64,000 bases of DNA, from assembly GCA_964619935.1 (NCBI GenBank), contig CAZUGO010000040.1, positions 123,114 to 187,113 of the forward strand, read 5' to 3'. Origin of the DNA: CAZUGO01 sp964619935 (GTDB lineage Bacteria > Planctomycetota > Phycisphaerae > UBA1845 > CAIVHJ01). The position numbers were made by a program, and so were the translations under genes. The notes under the pieces are model-generated. The model saw only the letters and a list, made by a program, of their open reading frames with translations. It had not been told where the DNA came from and made no database searches. The first letter of the stretch is position 1. Each line of letters begins with the position of its first letter. Below are positions 57,974 to 64,000 of the stretch, in pieces.

Positions 57974-60184
57974 TCATTTGACGGCCTTGAGCGCGAACAG
58001 AGCCTTGATCTGGTCGAACCGGCGATTGGCCTCCCCATCGAGCGCTCCCGCGGCGGTGATGACCGCCTTCATCGCGTCGAACAACTGGCGGCGCTCATCG
58101 GCATCCGCCGGCAACAGTTGCGGCAGCGCCTCCAATGCCGCTTTCTGGTCGGTGACCAACATGGCCCACTGCTGGCGAACAATTTCCTTGTAGCGGGCCA
58201 AGGTGATCTCGGGGTGCTGCTTGAGGATGCGGCGCAGGACTTCGAAGGAGCGACCGTCTAGAGACCTCTGCCCCATGGTGACGTACACGTGCGCCCGCAC
58301 TGCGGCTTCGAGGGGTCCGCCCTGGTCCATTGTCCTGCGCAGGTCCTCGATGATCGCAGCGAGTTCGGCCCTTTGGGCGGGCGAGGTACCCGGCTTGGGC
58401 CGAACACGCCCGCCGGAACGGCAGATTCCCAGCGAAGCCTGAAGGGCGGCGGTGCCATAGACCGCATGGAAAACGGCCTCCACCGTTTGATCGCGGAGCT
58501 GGCCGAAGGCCTCAAGCGATTGGGTCACCCGTTGCGAGACTTGTTCCTGAATGCTCAGGAAGGGGTTGTCGGTCTCCGGCGTCTTTCGCTCGGTGCGGGC
58601 CTTATCAGCCACTCGTGACACGGCACCCATCATGGGGTTCTTGTCCGAGAACATCGCATAGCTCAGACGCAAGGGCTGCATCGCCAGCACGGCACAGGCG
58701 ATTTGCGGAGTGACCATCGACTTCAGCCAGGGCTGAACGAAGGTCTCGTAAAGGGAGTTGTTGAGCTGTGACACACGCTTGACCGCCTCGAACTCGCGCT
58801 CGTCCTCGATGCTGTTGCAACCCAGCGACCGGATGTCCTCGATGTCGCGCTCCTTGATCCGCACGTTGAAATCGCCTTCGAGGAACTCCCCACCGGGCTC
58901 GCCTTCGGTCTTGTCGGTGATCACGATCTCATAGAGGCCGGGCGGCATCCCGTCGATCAGGTCCATGTAGTTGATGAACTCGGAATGCTCTTTGGCGGCG
59001 ACCTTGGTGCCCACGAAGATCGCCAGGTGCCCCGCGGTCGGGTGCAGGCAATAGAGGATGGTCTGCTGATGCCGGCGGATCTCATCGACACTGTCATAGT
59101 TGTCGAGAATCCAGTCGAGCGCCTGCTGCGGCGGGGTGATGTCGTCGCCATGCGAGCAGAAGCAGAGGATCGGCGACTTGATGTCGCGGATGTCCAGGCG
59201 CATCCCGTCTCTCGTCACCATCTGTGCGGTCGAGAGTTTGTTGCCGACGAAGAGGTTATCGACCATGTACTGAAGCTCCTCGCCGCGCAGATGCACGAAG
59301 TCTCCCCACCACTTTTCGAAGCCAAGGTAGCGGTCCTGCTCCTTCTCCGGATGGGCCCAGACGTTGTACCGCTTGGTCCAGAGCGTGTTGGCGGGATTGA
59401 GATTGTCGAAGTTCGACACCAGCCAGGCGCCATCGAAGAGGCCGCCCCCCAGATCGCTTGCCAGCCGAGCGCTCCAGGTCCCGCCAAGCAGGCCGCCGGT
59501 GTACCGCATCGGGTTTTTGCCGCGCACACCGCCCCAGTATGACAACGGAGCGCCCGCGAGCACCAGCGGCCCGACCACATCGGGACGCATGCACGCAGCC
59601 ATGACTGCATGCCAACCGGCCTGGCAGTTGCCGAAGACAAGCGGTCTTCCGGCGGCCTGGGGTTGGAGCTCAATCACTTTCTCGAGGAACACGGTAAAGG
59701 CCTGCGCGACATCTTCGATCGTTTGACCCTCCACCGGATCGGCCGCGAAGCCAATGGCGTAGACGGGGTGACCTGCCTTGAAGGCATTGCCGACCTCGCT
59801 GACCGGTTTGAAGCCCCCGATACCCGGACCCTGACCGGCTCGCGGGTCGATCACGACCACCGGCCGCCTGGTCTGGTCAATCACCGCGCCCTTTGGCGGC
59901 ACGACCCGCACGAGACCATAGTTCACGGGTCGCGGCAGACTCGTCCCCATCAGGACCATCTCGTAGTCGTAGATGGGCACGGGACTAACCGACCTGGATG
60001 TCATCTCCGCCTGCTGGTTGCCCGATTGCCGCAGGATGTCGAGGAAGATCAGGGACCGCTGCCAGAAATCGGTCGCGTACTCGGTGGCTGCGCGGAACGG
60101 CAGGGCCGCCCAATCCTTGAACGCTGCCTGCACAGAGGATTCGGCTACGGCTTTGCGGGGAACAGCTTCGTTTGTCGTTACCAT
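57974..60184 (-). CDS. DUF3141 protein, PHA-synthase-like alpha/beta hydrolase
   Basis: 736 residues from the ATG at 60184, with GGAGG eight bases upstream. The N-terminal region contains ATEYATDFWQRSLIFLDILR, like the DUF3141 family. The hydrolase nucleophile is Cys in PLVFGNCQAGWHAVM (G-x-C-x-G), as in PhaC polyhydroxyalkanoate synthases. The Asp and His are plausible in SHGDDITPPQQ and HPTAGHLAIF. A helical C-terminal half of about 300 residues has no known role. PhaC enzymes polymerise hydroxyacyl-CoA. Whether DUF3141 proteins do the same is not established. The gene overlaps the Pta gene by 7 bases. The three-gene set points to acyl-CoA or hydroxyacyl metabolism under low-oxygen or carbon stress. 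Confidence 0.87.
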   Translation of the reverse strand: MVTTNEAVPRKAVAESSVQAAFKDWAALPFRAATEYATDFWQRSLIFLDILRQSGNQQAEMTSRSVSPVPIYDYEMVLMGTSLPRPVNYGLVRVVPPKGAVIDQTRRPVVVIDPRAGQGPGIGGFKPVSEVGNAFKAGHPVYAIGFAADPVEGQTIEDVAQAFTVFLEKVIELQPQAAGRPLVFGNCQAGWHAVMAACMRPDVVGPLVLAGAPLSYWGGVRGKNPMRYTGGLLGGTWSARLASDLGGGLFDGAWLVSNFDNLNPANTLWTKRYNVWAHPEKEQDRYLGFEKWWGDFVHLRGEELQYMVDNLFVGNKLSTAQMVTRDGMRLDIRDIKSPILCFCSHGDDITPPQQALDWILDNYDSVDEIRRHQQTILYCLHPTAGHLAIFVGTKVAAKEHSEFINYMDLIDGMPPGLYEIVITDKTEGEPGGEFLEGDFNVRIKERDIEDIRSLGCNSIEDEREFEAVKRVSQLNNSLYETFVQPWLKSMVTPQIACAVLAMQPLRLSYAMFSDKNPMMGAVSRVADKARTERKTPETDNPFLSIQEQVSQRVTQSLEAFGQLRDQTVEAVFHAVYGTAALQASLGICRSGGRVRPKPGTSPAQRAELAAIIEDLRRTMDQGGPLEAAVRAHVYVTMGQRSLDGRSFEVLRRILKQHPEITLARYKEIVRQQWAMLVTDQKAALEALPQLLPADADERRQLFDAMKAVITAAGALDGEANRRFDQIKALFALKAVK

Positions 60185-61152
60185 GATCGAGCCTCCACGG
60201 GTCCGCTGCGCCGGGCATGAGCAACCAGGACAGCCACGGCACACGAGGCCATCCGGACACGCACGCTGTCGGCGCGGCTGGTGAGAATGATGGGCACCCG
60301 CGCGCCGAGAACCAATCCCGCCGCGTCGGCGTTGGCCAGGAACGTGAACTGCTTGGCGAGGATGTTGCCTGCTTCCAGGTCAGGGGCGACGAGGATATCC
60401 GCATCGCCGGCCACTGCCGAAGCGATCCCCTTGGTTCTGGCCGCCTCGGGGCTGATGGCGTTGTCCATCGCCAGAGGTCCGTCCAGAATTGCGCCGGTGA
60501 TTTGGCCCCGGTCGGCCATCTTGCACAGCGCGGCCGCGTCAATTGTCGAGGGGATCTTCACTGTGACGGTCTCAACTGCTGAGAGAATCGCCACCTTGGG
60601 CATCTTCAGTCCCATGCTGTGGACCAGGTCGATCGCGTTCTGACAAATGTCCCGCTTGTCCTCCAAGCCGGGTGCGATATTGATCGCGGCATCGGTCACG
60701 ATCAGTGGCTTGTGGTACGCCGGAACCGCCATGACGAACGCATGGCTGATCCGCCGGCCGGTTCGCAACCCGGTCGCAGAGGCCACGATCGCGCTCATCA
60801 GCTCGTCGGTGTGCAGGCTGCCTTTCATCAGGACCTCGGCCTTGGCCGCCCGAACCAACTCGACGGCCTTGACCGCCGCGGCATCGCCCTCCGGCACGTC
60901 CTCGATCAGATAAGAATCGATGTTGAGGTTCACCTCCCTGGCCACCTGCCGGATCTTCTCGCGTGGCCCGACCAGGATGGGAGAGATCAGCCCCGCCTCG
61001 GCGGCCTCGATCGGACCGGCCAGCGCGGTGTGGTCGCAGGGATAGACTACTGCCGTCGTCACCGGCTCCAACGCTCGGCAGCGCTGGAGCAACTTCTCGT
61101 ACGCGTCGTGTCGTCCTGCCGGTTCGGCTTCTCTCGCTGTCGCTGGTTTCAT
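60178..61152 (-). CDS. Phosphate acetyl/butyryltransferase
   Basis: 324 residues from the ATG at 61152, preceded by AAAAGGAGG. The Pta/Ptb fold is clear: VVYPCDHTALAGPIEAAEAG at the start, KGSLHTDELMSAI, ISHAFVMAVPAYHKPLIVTD in the middle and ILVAPDLEAGNILAKQFTF near the end, with Arg and Asp residues of the CoA/phosphate site. These enzymes interconvert acyl-CoA and acyl phosphate. In related gene groups the enzyme is fused to an enoyl-CoA hydratase (MaoC) domain; here there is none, and no acetate or butyrate kinase gene is near. First gene of the operon behind the copy C sigma54 promoter, with a leader of about 225 bases. Confidence 0.92.
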   Translation of the reverse strand: MKPATAREAEPAGRHDAYEKLLQRCRALEPVTTAVVYPCDHTALAGPIEAAEAGLISPILVGPREKIRQVAREVNLNIDSYLIEDVPEGDAAAVKAVELVRAAKAEVLMKGSLHTDELMSAIVASATGLRTGRRISHAFVMAVPAYHKPLIVTDAAINIAPGLEDKRDICQNAIDLVHSMGLKMPKVAILSAVETVTVKIPSTIDAAALCKMADRGQITGAILDGPLAMDNAISPEAARTKGIASAVAGDADILVAPDLEAGNILAKQFTFLANADAAGLVLGARVPIILTSRADSVRVRMASCAVAVLVAHARRSGPVEARSW

Positions 61153-61252
61153 GAGGGTCGCCTCCTTTTGCGTCAGCCGTTCCGTGCTGACGTTGCCGCC
61201 TTGGCCGAAGACGAGGAAACCGGTTGAATACAAGGCTGGTCTTGATCTGGAC

Positions 61253-61282
61253 CCGCGAGTCCTTCGTCGTGATCCGCAACAT
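61253..61282 (-). pseudogene. Duplicated start of the STAS gene
   Basis: On the minus strand the ATG at 61282 opens MLRITTKDSRV, matching the MLRITTSGSPRV start of the STAS protein, and lies 107 bases from the -12 element as in copy A. Similarity ends after about ten codons. It is a leftover leader in front of the Pta gene. Confidence 0.6.
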
Positions 61283-61388
61283 CGAAGAAGCCTCAGTTGA
61301 CGACTCCGAGGCCACAGATCTCCAACTTGTGTTCGTCTTTGGTCGGCGATCTCGCCACACTTCGTTTCGTTCGTCTGCACGCCTTTGG

Positions 61389-61403
61389 GCAACGGCCATG
61401 CCA
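61389..61403 (-). promoter_or_regulatory. Sigma54 -24/-12 promoter, copy C
   Basis: Minus strand TGGCATGGCCGTTGC. GG and GC are 10 bases apart, with the TTGC of the -12 element intact. Drives the Pta-DUF3141-FabI operon. Confidence 0.8.
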
Positions 61404-61500
61404 GTGATGCAATCGCCGGCCGTTTGTCTCCTAAGAGACGCAGGAGGAAGGTCTTACGGATTGTGGCGTTGTGGAGCACTGCGAGCTGTCTCCGCGTCCA

Positions 61501-61520
61501 GGCGCCAACGGCTTGGCGCC
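61501..61520. promoter_or_regulatory. Upstream activator palindrome, copy C
   Basis: Perfect GGCGCCAA-CGGC-TTGGCGCC, 98 bases upstream of the -24 element and 20 bases after the activator stop codon. A second short palindrome (GCCAGCGCTGGC, 61518-61529) overlaps its edge and could widen the site. Confidence 0.7.
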
Positions 61521-61540
61521 AGCGCTGGCCGGCTGGCGCG

Positions 61541-63088
61541 CTATTCGGGGCGGGAGATGCCTAGCTTCTTCATCTTCCAATGCAGCGTCGAGCGTTTCAT
61601 CCCAAGGCGGGCTGCGGCCCCTTCCGGGCCGCCAAGAACCCAGTTCGTGTCACGCAGCGCCCGCAGGATGTGCTCTCGTTCCGCATCGGTCAGCGTGATG
61701 GAAGCAGCGGTTGGCGGTGCCATTGTCGGCGCAGTGGCCGGTTGTAGGTCGGCCGCCGACACCTGGAGCGTCGGGCCCTTGGAGAGGATCACCGCGCGCT
61801 CGATGACGTTTTGCAGCTCGCGCACGTTGCCAGGCCAGGGGTAGCGAACCAGGGCATCCATCACCAAGGACGGGATGGACTCAATCGTCCGACCCATGCG
61901 ACGAGCGAAGCCCTGTGTGAAATGGCGCACGAGTCGCGGGATGTCATCCAGGCGCTCACGCAACGGCGGCAGCGTAATCGGGATGACGTTTAACCGATAG
62001 TACAAGTCGCTGCGGAAGCGACCTTCGGACATCATCTCTGCGAGGTCGCGATGGGTGGCGGCCACGAGGCGTACATTCACTCGAATCGTCTTCGTGCCGC
62101 CGAGACGCTCGAACTCATGCTCCTGCAATACGCGCAGCAGCTTGGGCTGGAGCTCCAACGGGATATCGCCCACCTCATCAAGGAACAGCGTCCCCTGATG
62201 GGCCAACTCAAACCGCCCGATTCTCTGGCAGATCGCACCGGTGAAGGCACCCTTCTCATGGCCGAACAACTCGCTTTCAAGCAGCCCCGTGGGAATCGCC
62301 GCGCAGTTCAGCTTGACAAATGTGCGGCCCTGGCGCGGACTAAGTTCGTGGACGGCACGGGCGATCAGTTCCTTGCCGGTGCCGGTTTCTCCGCGGACCA
62401 GCACCGTGGAGTCCGTGGGGGCAACCGTCTCCACCTGCTTGAGAATGCCGCGCAGCGCCGCGTTCTCACCGACGATGTCGCCGAAATGGTGCTCTGTGCG
62501 AACCTCCTCCTCCAGATACGCCTTCTCCTTGGCCAGTTTGTCCTTCAGCGCTTCGATTTCCTGAAACGCCAGCGCGTTCTCGACAGCGACGGCGACCTGG
62601 TTCGCTACGAGTTGCAGGAAAGGCATGTCCGACCCCCCGTAGGTCGCCGGCTGCTTGGACGTGAACACCAGTGCCCCGAGCCGCCGCCGGGCCGTGGTCA
62701 GTGGCAGCCAGCAGCAGCTCTCAACGCCGTATTGCTCAACCCGTTCCAGCAACTGCGGCCATCGCCGTAGCTCATCCACGTTCGAGGTGACGAGAGGCTG
62801 TTGCGTCCGCCAGACCAACCCGGCGGGATCGTCTTCCGGACGTAAAACAATCTCGAACGGCGAGCAGACGCATTCCTCGGTCTCCAGGACGTGCAGGCGC
62901 ATGGTGTTGGTTGCGGCGTCATGCAGCACCAGCGAGAGGGCATCGAATTGCACCACGGCAGCAAGCTGGCCGGCAAGTTCGTGGAACAGCGCGGGCAAAT
63001 CGCGGCACGAGGCGATCGCTTCCGAAACAGCGAGTAATGCCCGGTACTGGTCCTCCGTGGCGGTTGCCTGTCCGTCCAAGTCAGCCAT
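61541..63088 (-). CDS. Sigma54-dependent transcriptional activator (GAF-AAA-Fis)
   Basis: 515 residues from the ATG at 63088 (AGGAG 12 bases upstream). A GAF domain covers about residues 15-165 (FDALSLVLHDAATNTMRLHV), followed by a coiled linker. The AAA+ domain has RGETGTGKELIARAV (Walker A), GHEKGAFTGA (the sigma54-contact loop), GTLFLDEVGDIP (Walker B) and PPLRERLDDIP. A Fis-type helix-turn-helix ends the protein (AAARLGMKRSTLHWKMKKLG). There is no receiver domain, so the signal acts through GAF. This layout resembles FhlA and NorR-type regulators, though no haem or iron ligands can be named. Three matching palindromes next to sigma54 promoters in this window are likely targets. It probably starts its own transcription from an extended -10 promoter. 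Confidence 0.95.
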   Translation of the reverse strand: MADLDGQATATEDQYRALLAVSEAIASCRDLPALFHELAGQLAAVVQFDALSLVLHDAATNTMRLHVLETEECVCSPFEIVLRPEDDPAGLVWRTQQPLVTSNVDELRRWPQLLERVEQYGVESCCWLPLTTARRRLGALVFTSKQPATYGGSDMPFLQLVANQVAVAVENALAFQEIEALKDKLAKEKAYLEEEVRTEHHFGDIVGENAALRGILKQVETVAPTDSTVLVRGETGTGKELIARAVHELSPRQGRTFVKLNCAAIPTGLLESELFGHEKGAFTGAICQRIGRFELAHQGTLFLDEVGDIPLELQPKLLRVLQEHEFERLGGTKTIRVNVRLVAATHRDLAEMMSEGRFRSDLYYRLNVIPITLPPLRERLDDIPRLVRHFTQGFARRMGRTIESIPSLVMDALVRYPWPGNVRELQNVIERAVILSKGPTLQVSAADLQPATAPTMAPPTAASITLTDAEREHILRALRDTNWVLGGPEGAAARLGMKRSTLHWKMKKLGISRPE

Positions 63089-63118
63089 TGACGCGAGTCG
63101 CTCCTGAGTGAGGACAGG

Positions 63119-63127
63119 ATTGTAACA
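63119..63127 (-). promoter_or_regulatory. Extended -10 promoter of the activator gene
   Basis: Minus strand TGTTACAAT (TG-N-TACAAT). There is no good -35 box, as usual for extended -10 promoters. The predicted start lies about 24 bases before the ATG. Confidence 0.45.
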
Positions 63128-63557
63128 ATTCCAGTGAGCTGGCACGCGTCGCCAAGTCCACGTGCCTGCAAGACTTCCATCTCTTCGGTACGAACACGCG
63201 GGTGTATCCTGGGCGACCGCCTCGATCCCCATTGTGTGGCACCTGTTTGCCCATCGAGAAGACCAGGTAGTTGCCCATCACGCGCGCCACACCCGGGGGC
63301 CAATCTGAGGCTCGCAGCTGGGTCGGCTGACCAACAAATGACCAACTCGCTCGGCGGCCGCTTGCTTGCGCGTACGTAACACTCTTCTTGTATGAGGTTT
63401 ACGAAGATTCAAGAAAGCTGGTGGTGACATGAAGCACAGCTTCCGAGACGCACTTCATGAATCGCCGATTCTGAGTCGCAAGCCCGGATTCATGAATTGC
63501 GGACCCTTGCAGTCAGTTTCGAGCGAACCATGGTACCCTATTATGCTGCAGGAAGAA
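63128..63557. other. Region without a recognisable gene
   Basis: 430 bases upstream of the activator gene. Short frames exist on both strands, without ribosome sites or familiar sequence. The part from about 63380 is less GC-rich than its surroundings, as often near attachment sites. Confidence 0.4.
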
Positions 63558-63599
63558 AGCGGGCGATCGGATTCGAACCGACGACGTCCAGCTTGGGAA
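63558..63599 (-). tRNA. 3' fragment of a tRNA-Gly(CCC) gene, probable attachment site
   Basis: The minus strand reads nucleotides 32-73 of a tRNA: anticodon loop TTCCCAA with anticodon CCC, the 3' strand of the anticodon stem (GCTGG), five-base variable loop, T stem GTCGG/CCGAT closed by one G-T pair, T loop TTCGAAT, acceptor strand CGCCCGC and discriminator T. The 5' half is missing: the bases before the loop cannot form the anticodon stem. No CCA is encoded. The cut in the anticodon loop is where tyrosine recombinases exchange strands in tRNA genes. Thus this is probably an attR or attL, not a working tRNA. Confidence 0.8.
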
Positions 63600-64000
63600 A
63601 ATCCCCGGGGCCGACCGCGAAACGGCATGGAAACCCCGTGCTTTTCAACAACTTAGCGATCGAAAGAGCAGTTCGCAAGGCTTAGTATCGCATCGCGTTT
63701 TTTCGCCTGATTTCGGGGTATTTCGAGGCGTGCGGGGGTAGAGGGGGTAATCAAGTATCCTCAAGGCGGGGCGTCAAACGATCCTTTGACTCCCGTCGGG
63801 GAACCGAAACGAACATCGCGCCTCAAACGCCCTGAGAATCGGCACACGTGCAGGTACAGCGGCAACTCAAGCCGCCCGAGCGCATGCCCGAAGATGATGT
63901 CGTCGCTCGCGGCGGCTCCGACGCGGCCTCCCTCCCAAAACTCCTAATCCTGCTGAGATGTAGTCCGAGAGACCCCGCAAACGGGCCGCCCAAATCCGGC
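63600..64000. other. Region beyond the tRNA fragment without a recognisable gene
   Basis: 400 bases to the window end. No open frame with a ribosome site or known family. By the orientation of the tRNA fragment this side should be the inserted element, so an integrase gene may lie further right, outside the window. Confidence 0.4.

Larger units (their letters stand above)
61262..62114. repeat. Regulatory repeat, copy C
   Basis: The most complete copy. It includes the start of a STAS frame, the sigma54 promoter, the palindrome and the 3' part of the intact activator gene. Bases about 61585-61875 have no equivalent in copy A. Copy B shares only the promoter-palindrome part. Confidence 0.8.

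Noticed and set aside
63429..63656. Short plus-strand frame containing RSDSNRRRPAWE
   Set aside because: This kind of peptide is a known artefact of translating the antisense of tRNA 3' ends. The tRNA fragment explains it fully.

Overview
The window is high-GC bacterial DNA that most resembles a planctomycete (Planctomycetota). The main signs are a secreted nuclease ending in two dockerin-like repeats of the LLGAWGP type, many very large multihaem cytochromes, a secreted beta-propeller protein with a C-terminal Cys/Gly-helix-Arg tail, and lipoproteins with low-complexity acidic tails. No rRNA and no complete tRNA gene is present. The assignment is an inference from protein style; no marker gene is available here.

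Left region (1-17.4 kb). After the 3' end of an MscS channel gene come two divergent operons that together look like an electron conduit from quinol to the cell outside. The leftward operon (7295 to 570) encodes a predicted outer-membrane beta-barrel, two NHL-propeller lipoproteins, a 12-haem and a 4-haem cytochrome c, with start/stop overlaps typical of translational coupling. The rightward operon (7521 to 16776) encodes a 5-haem lipoprotein, a small lipoprotein, a 19-haem cytochrome c fused to a b-type membrane domain (CbcL-like layout), a NapC/NirT-type 10-haem cytochrome (ImcH-like layout), a 9-haem cytochrome, a Rieske protein and a cytochrome b. A convergent c554-like tetrahaem gene follows. 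In all 63 haem-binding motifs lie in about 17 kb.

Middle region (17.8-44.3 kb). It holds a lipoprotein, the secreted endonuclease I, and a six-gene leftward operon (two ATP-grasp proteins, S66 peptidase, PIG-L deacetylase, GT4 glycosyltransferase, GH100-like glycosidase) that could build a glycosylated, amino-acid-capped small molecule. An OmpR-type two-component system follows, with two matching triple direct-repeat promoters just downstream. Then come VOC, UPF0316 and DksA/TraR proteins and a four-gene operon (threonine-synthase-like PLP enzyme, DUF1611/DgcN-like protein, a PP-loop ATPase fused to a creatininase-family amidohydrolase, and an enolase-superfamily epimerase). An AT-rich 44-bp palindromic repeat array, a patatin lipoprotein, a 5-haem cytochrome and a 971-residue propeller protein complete the region.

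Right region (44.3-63.1 kb). This part is mosaic, with gene remnants (Rrf2, Ser/Thr kinase, a DUF2934 frame without a start, a second sigma54-activator fragment). Intact genes are a multicopper oxidase, an RND efflux pump with adaptor, PP2C/SpoIIE phosphatase and STAS protein, a TroA/ZnuA-like metal-binding protein with a His-rich octapeptide repeat, and a FabI / DUF3141 / phosphate acetyltransferase operon. Three near-identical upstream modules, each a sigma54 -24/-12 promoter with a 20-bp palindrome 98-99 bp upstream, control three of these transcription units. A GAF-AAA-Fis sigma54 activator encoded next to one of them is the obvious regulator.

Right edge. A 42-nt fragment of a tRNA-Gly(CCC) gene, cut exactly at the anticodon loop, marks a probable recombinase attachment site near 63.6 kb.
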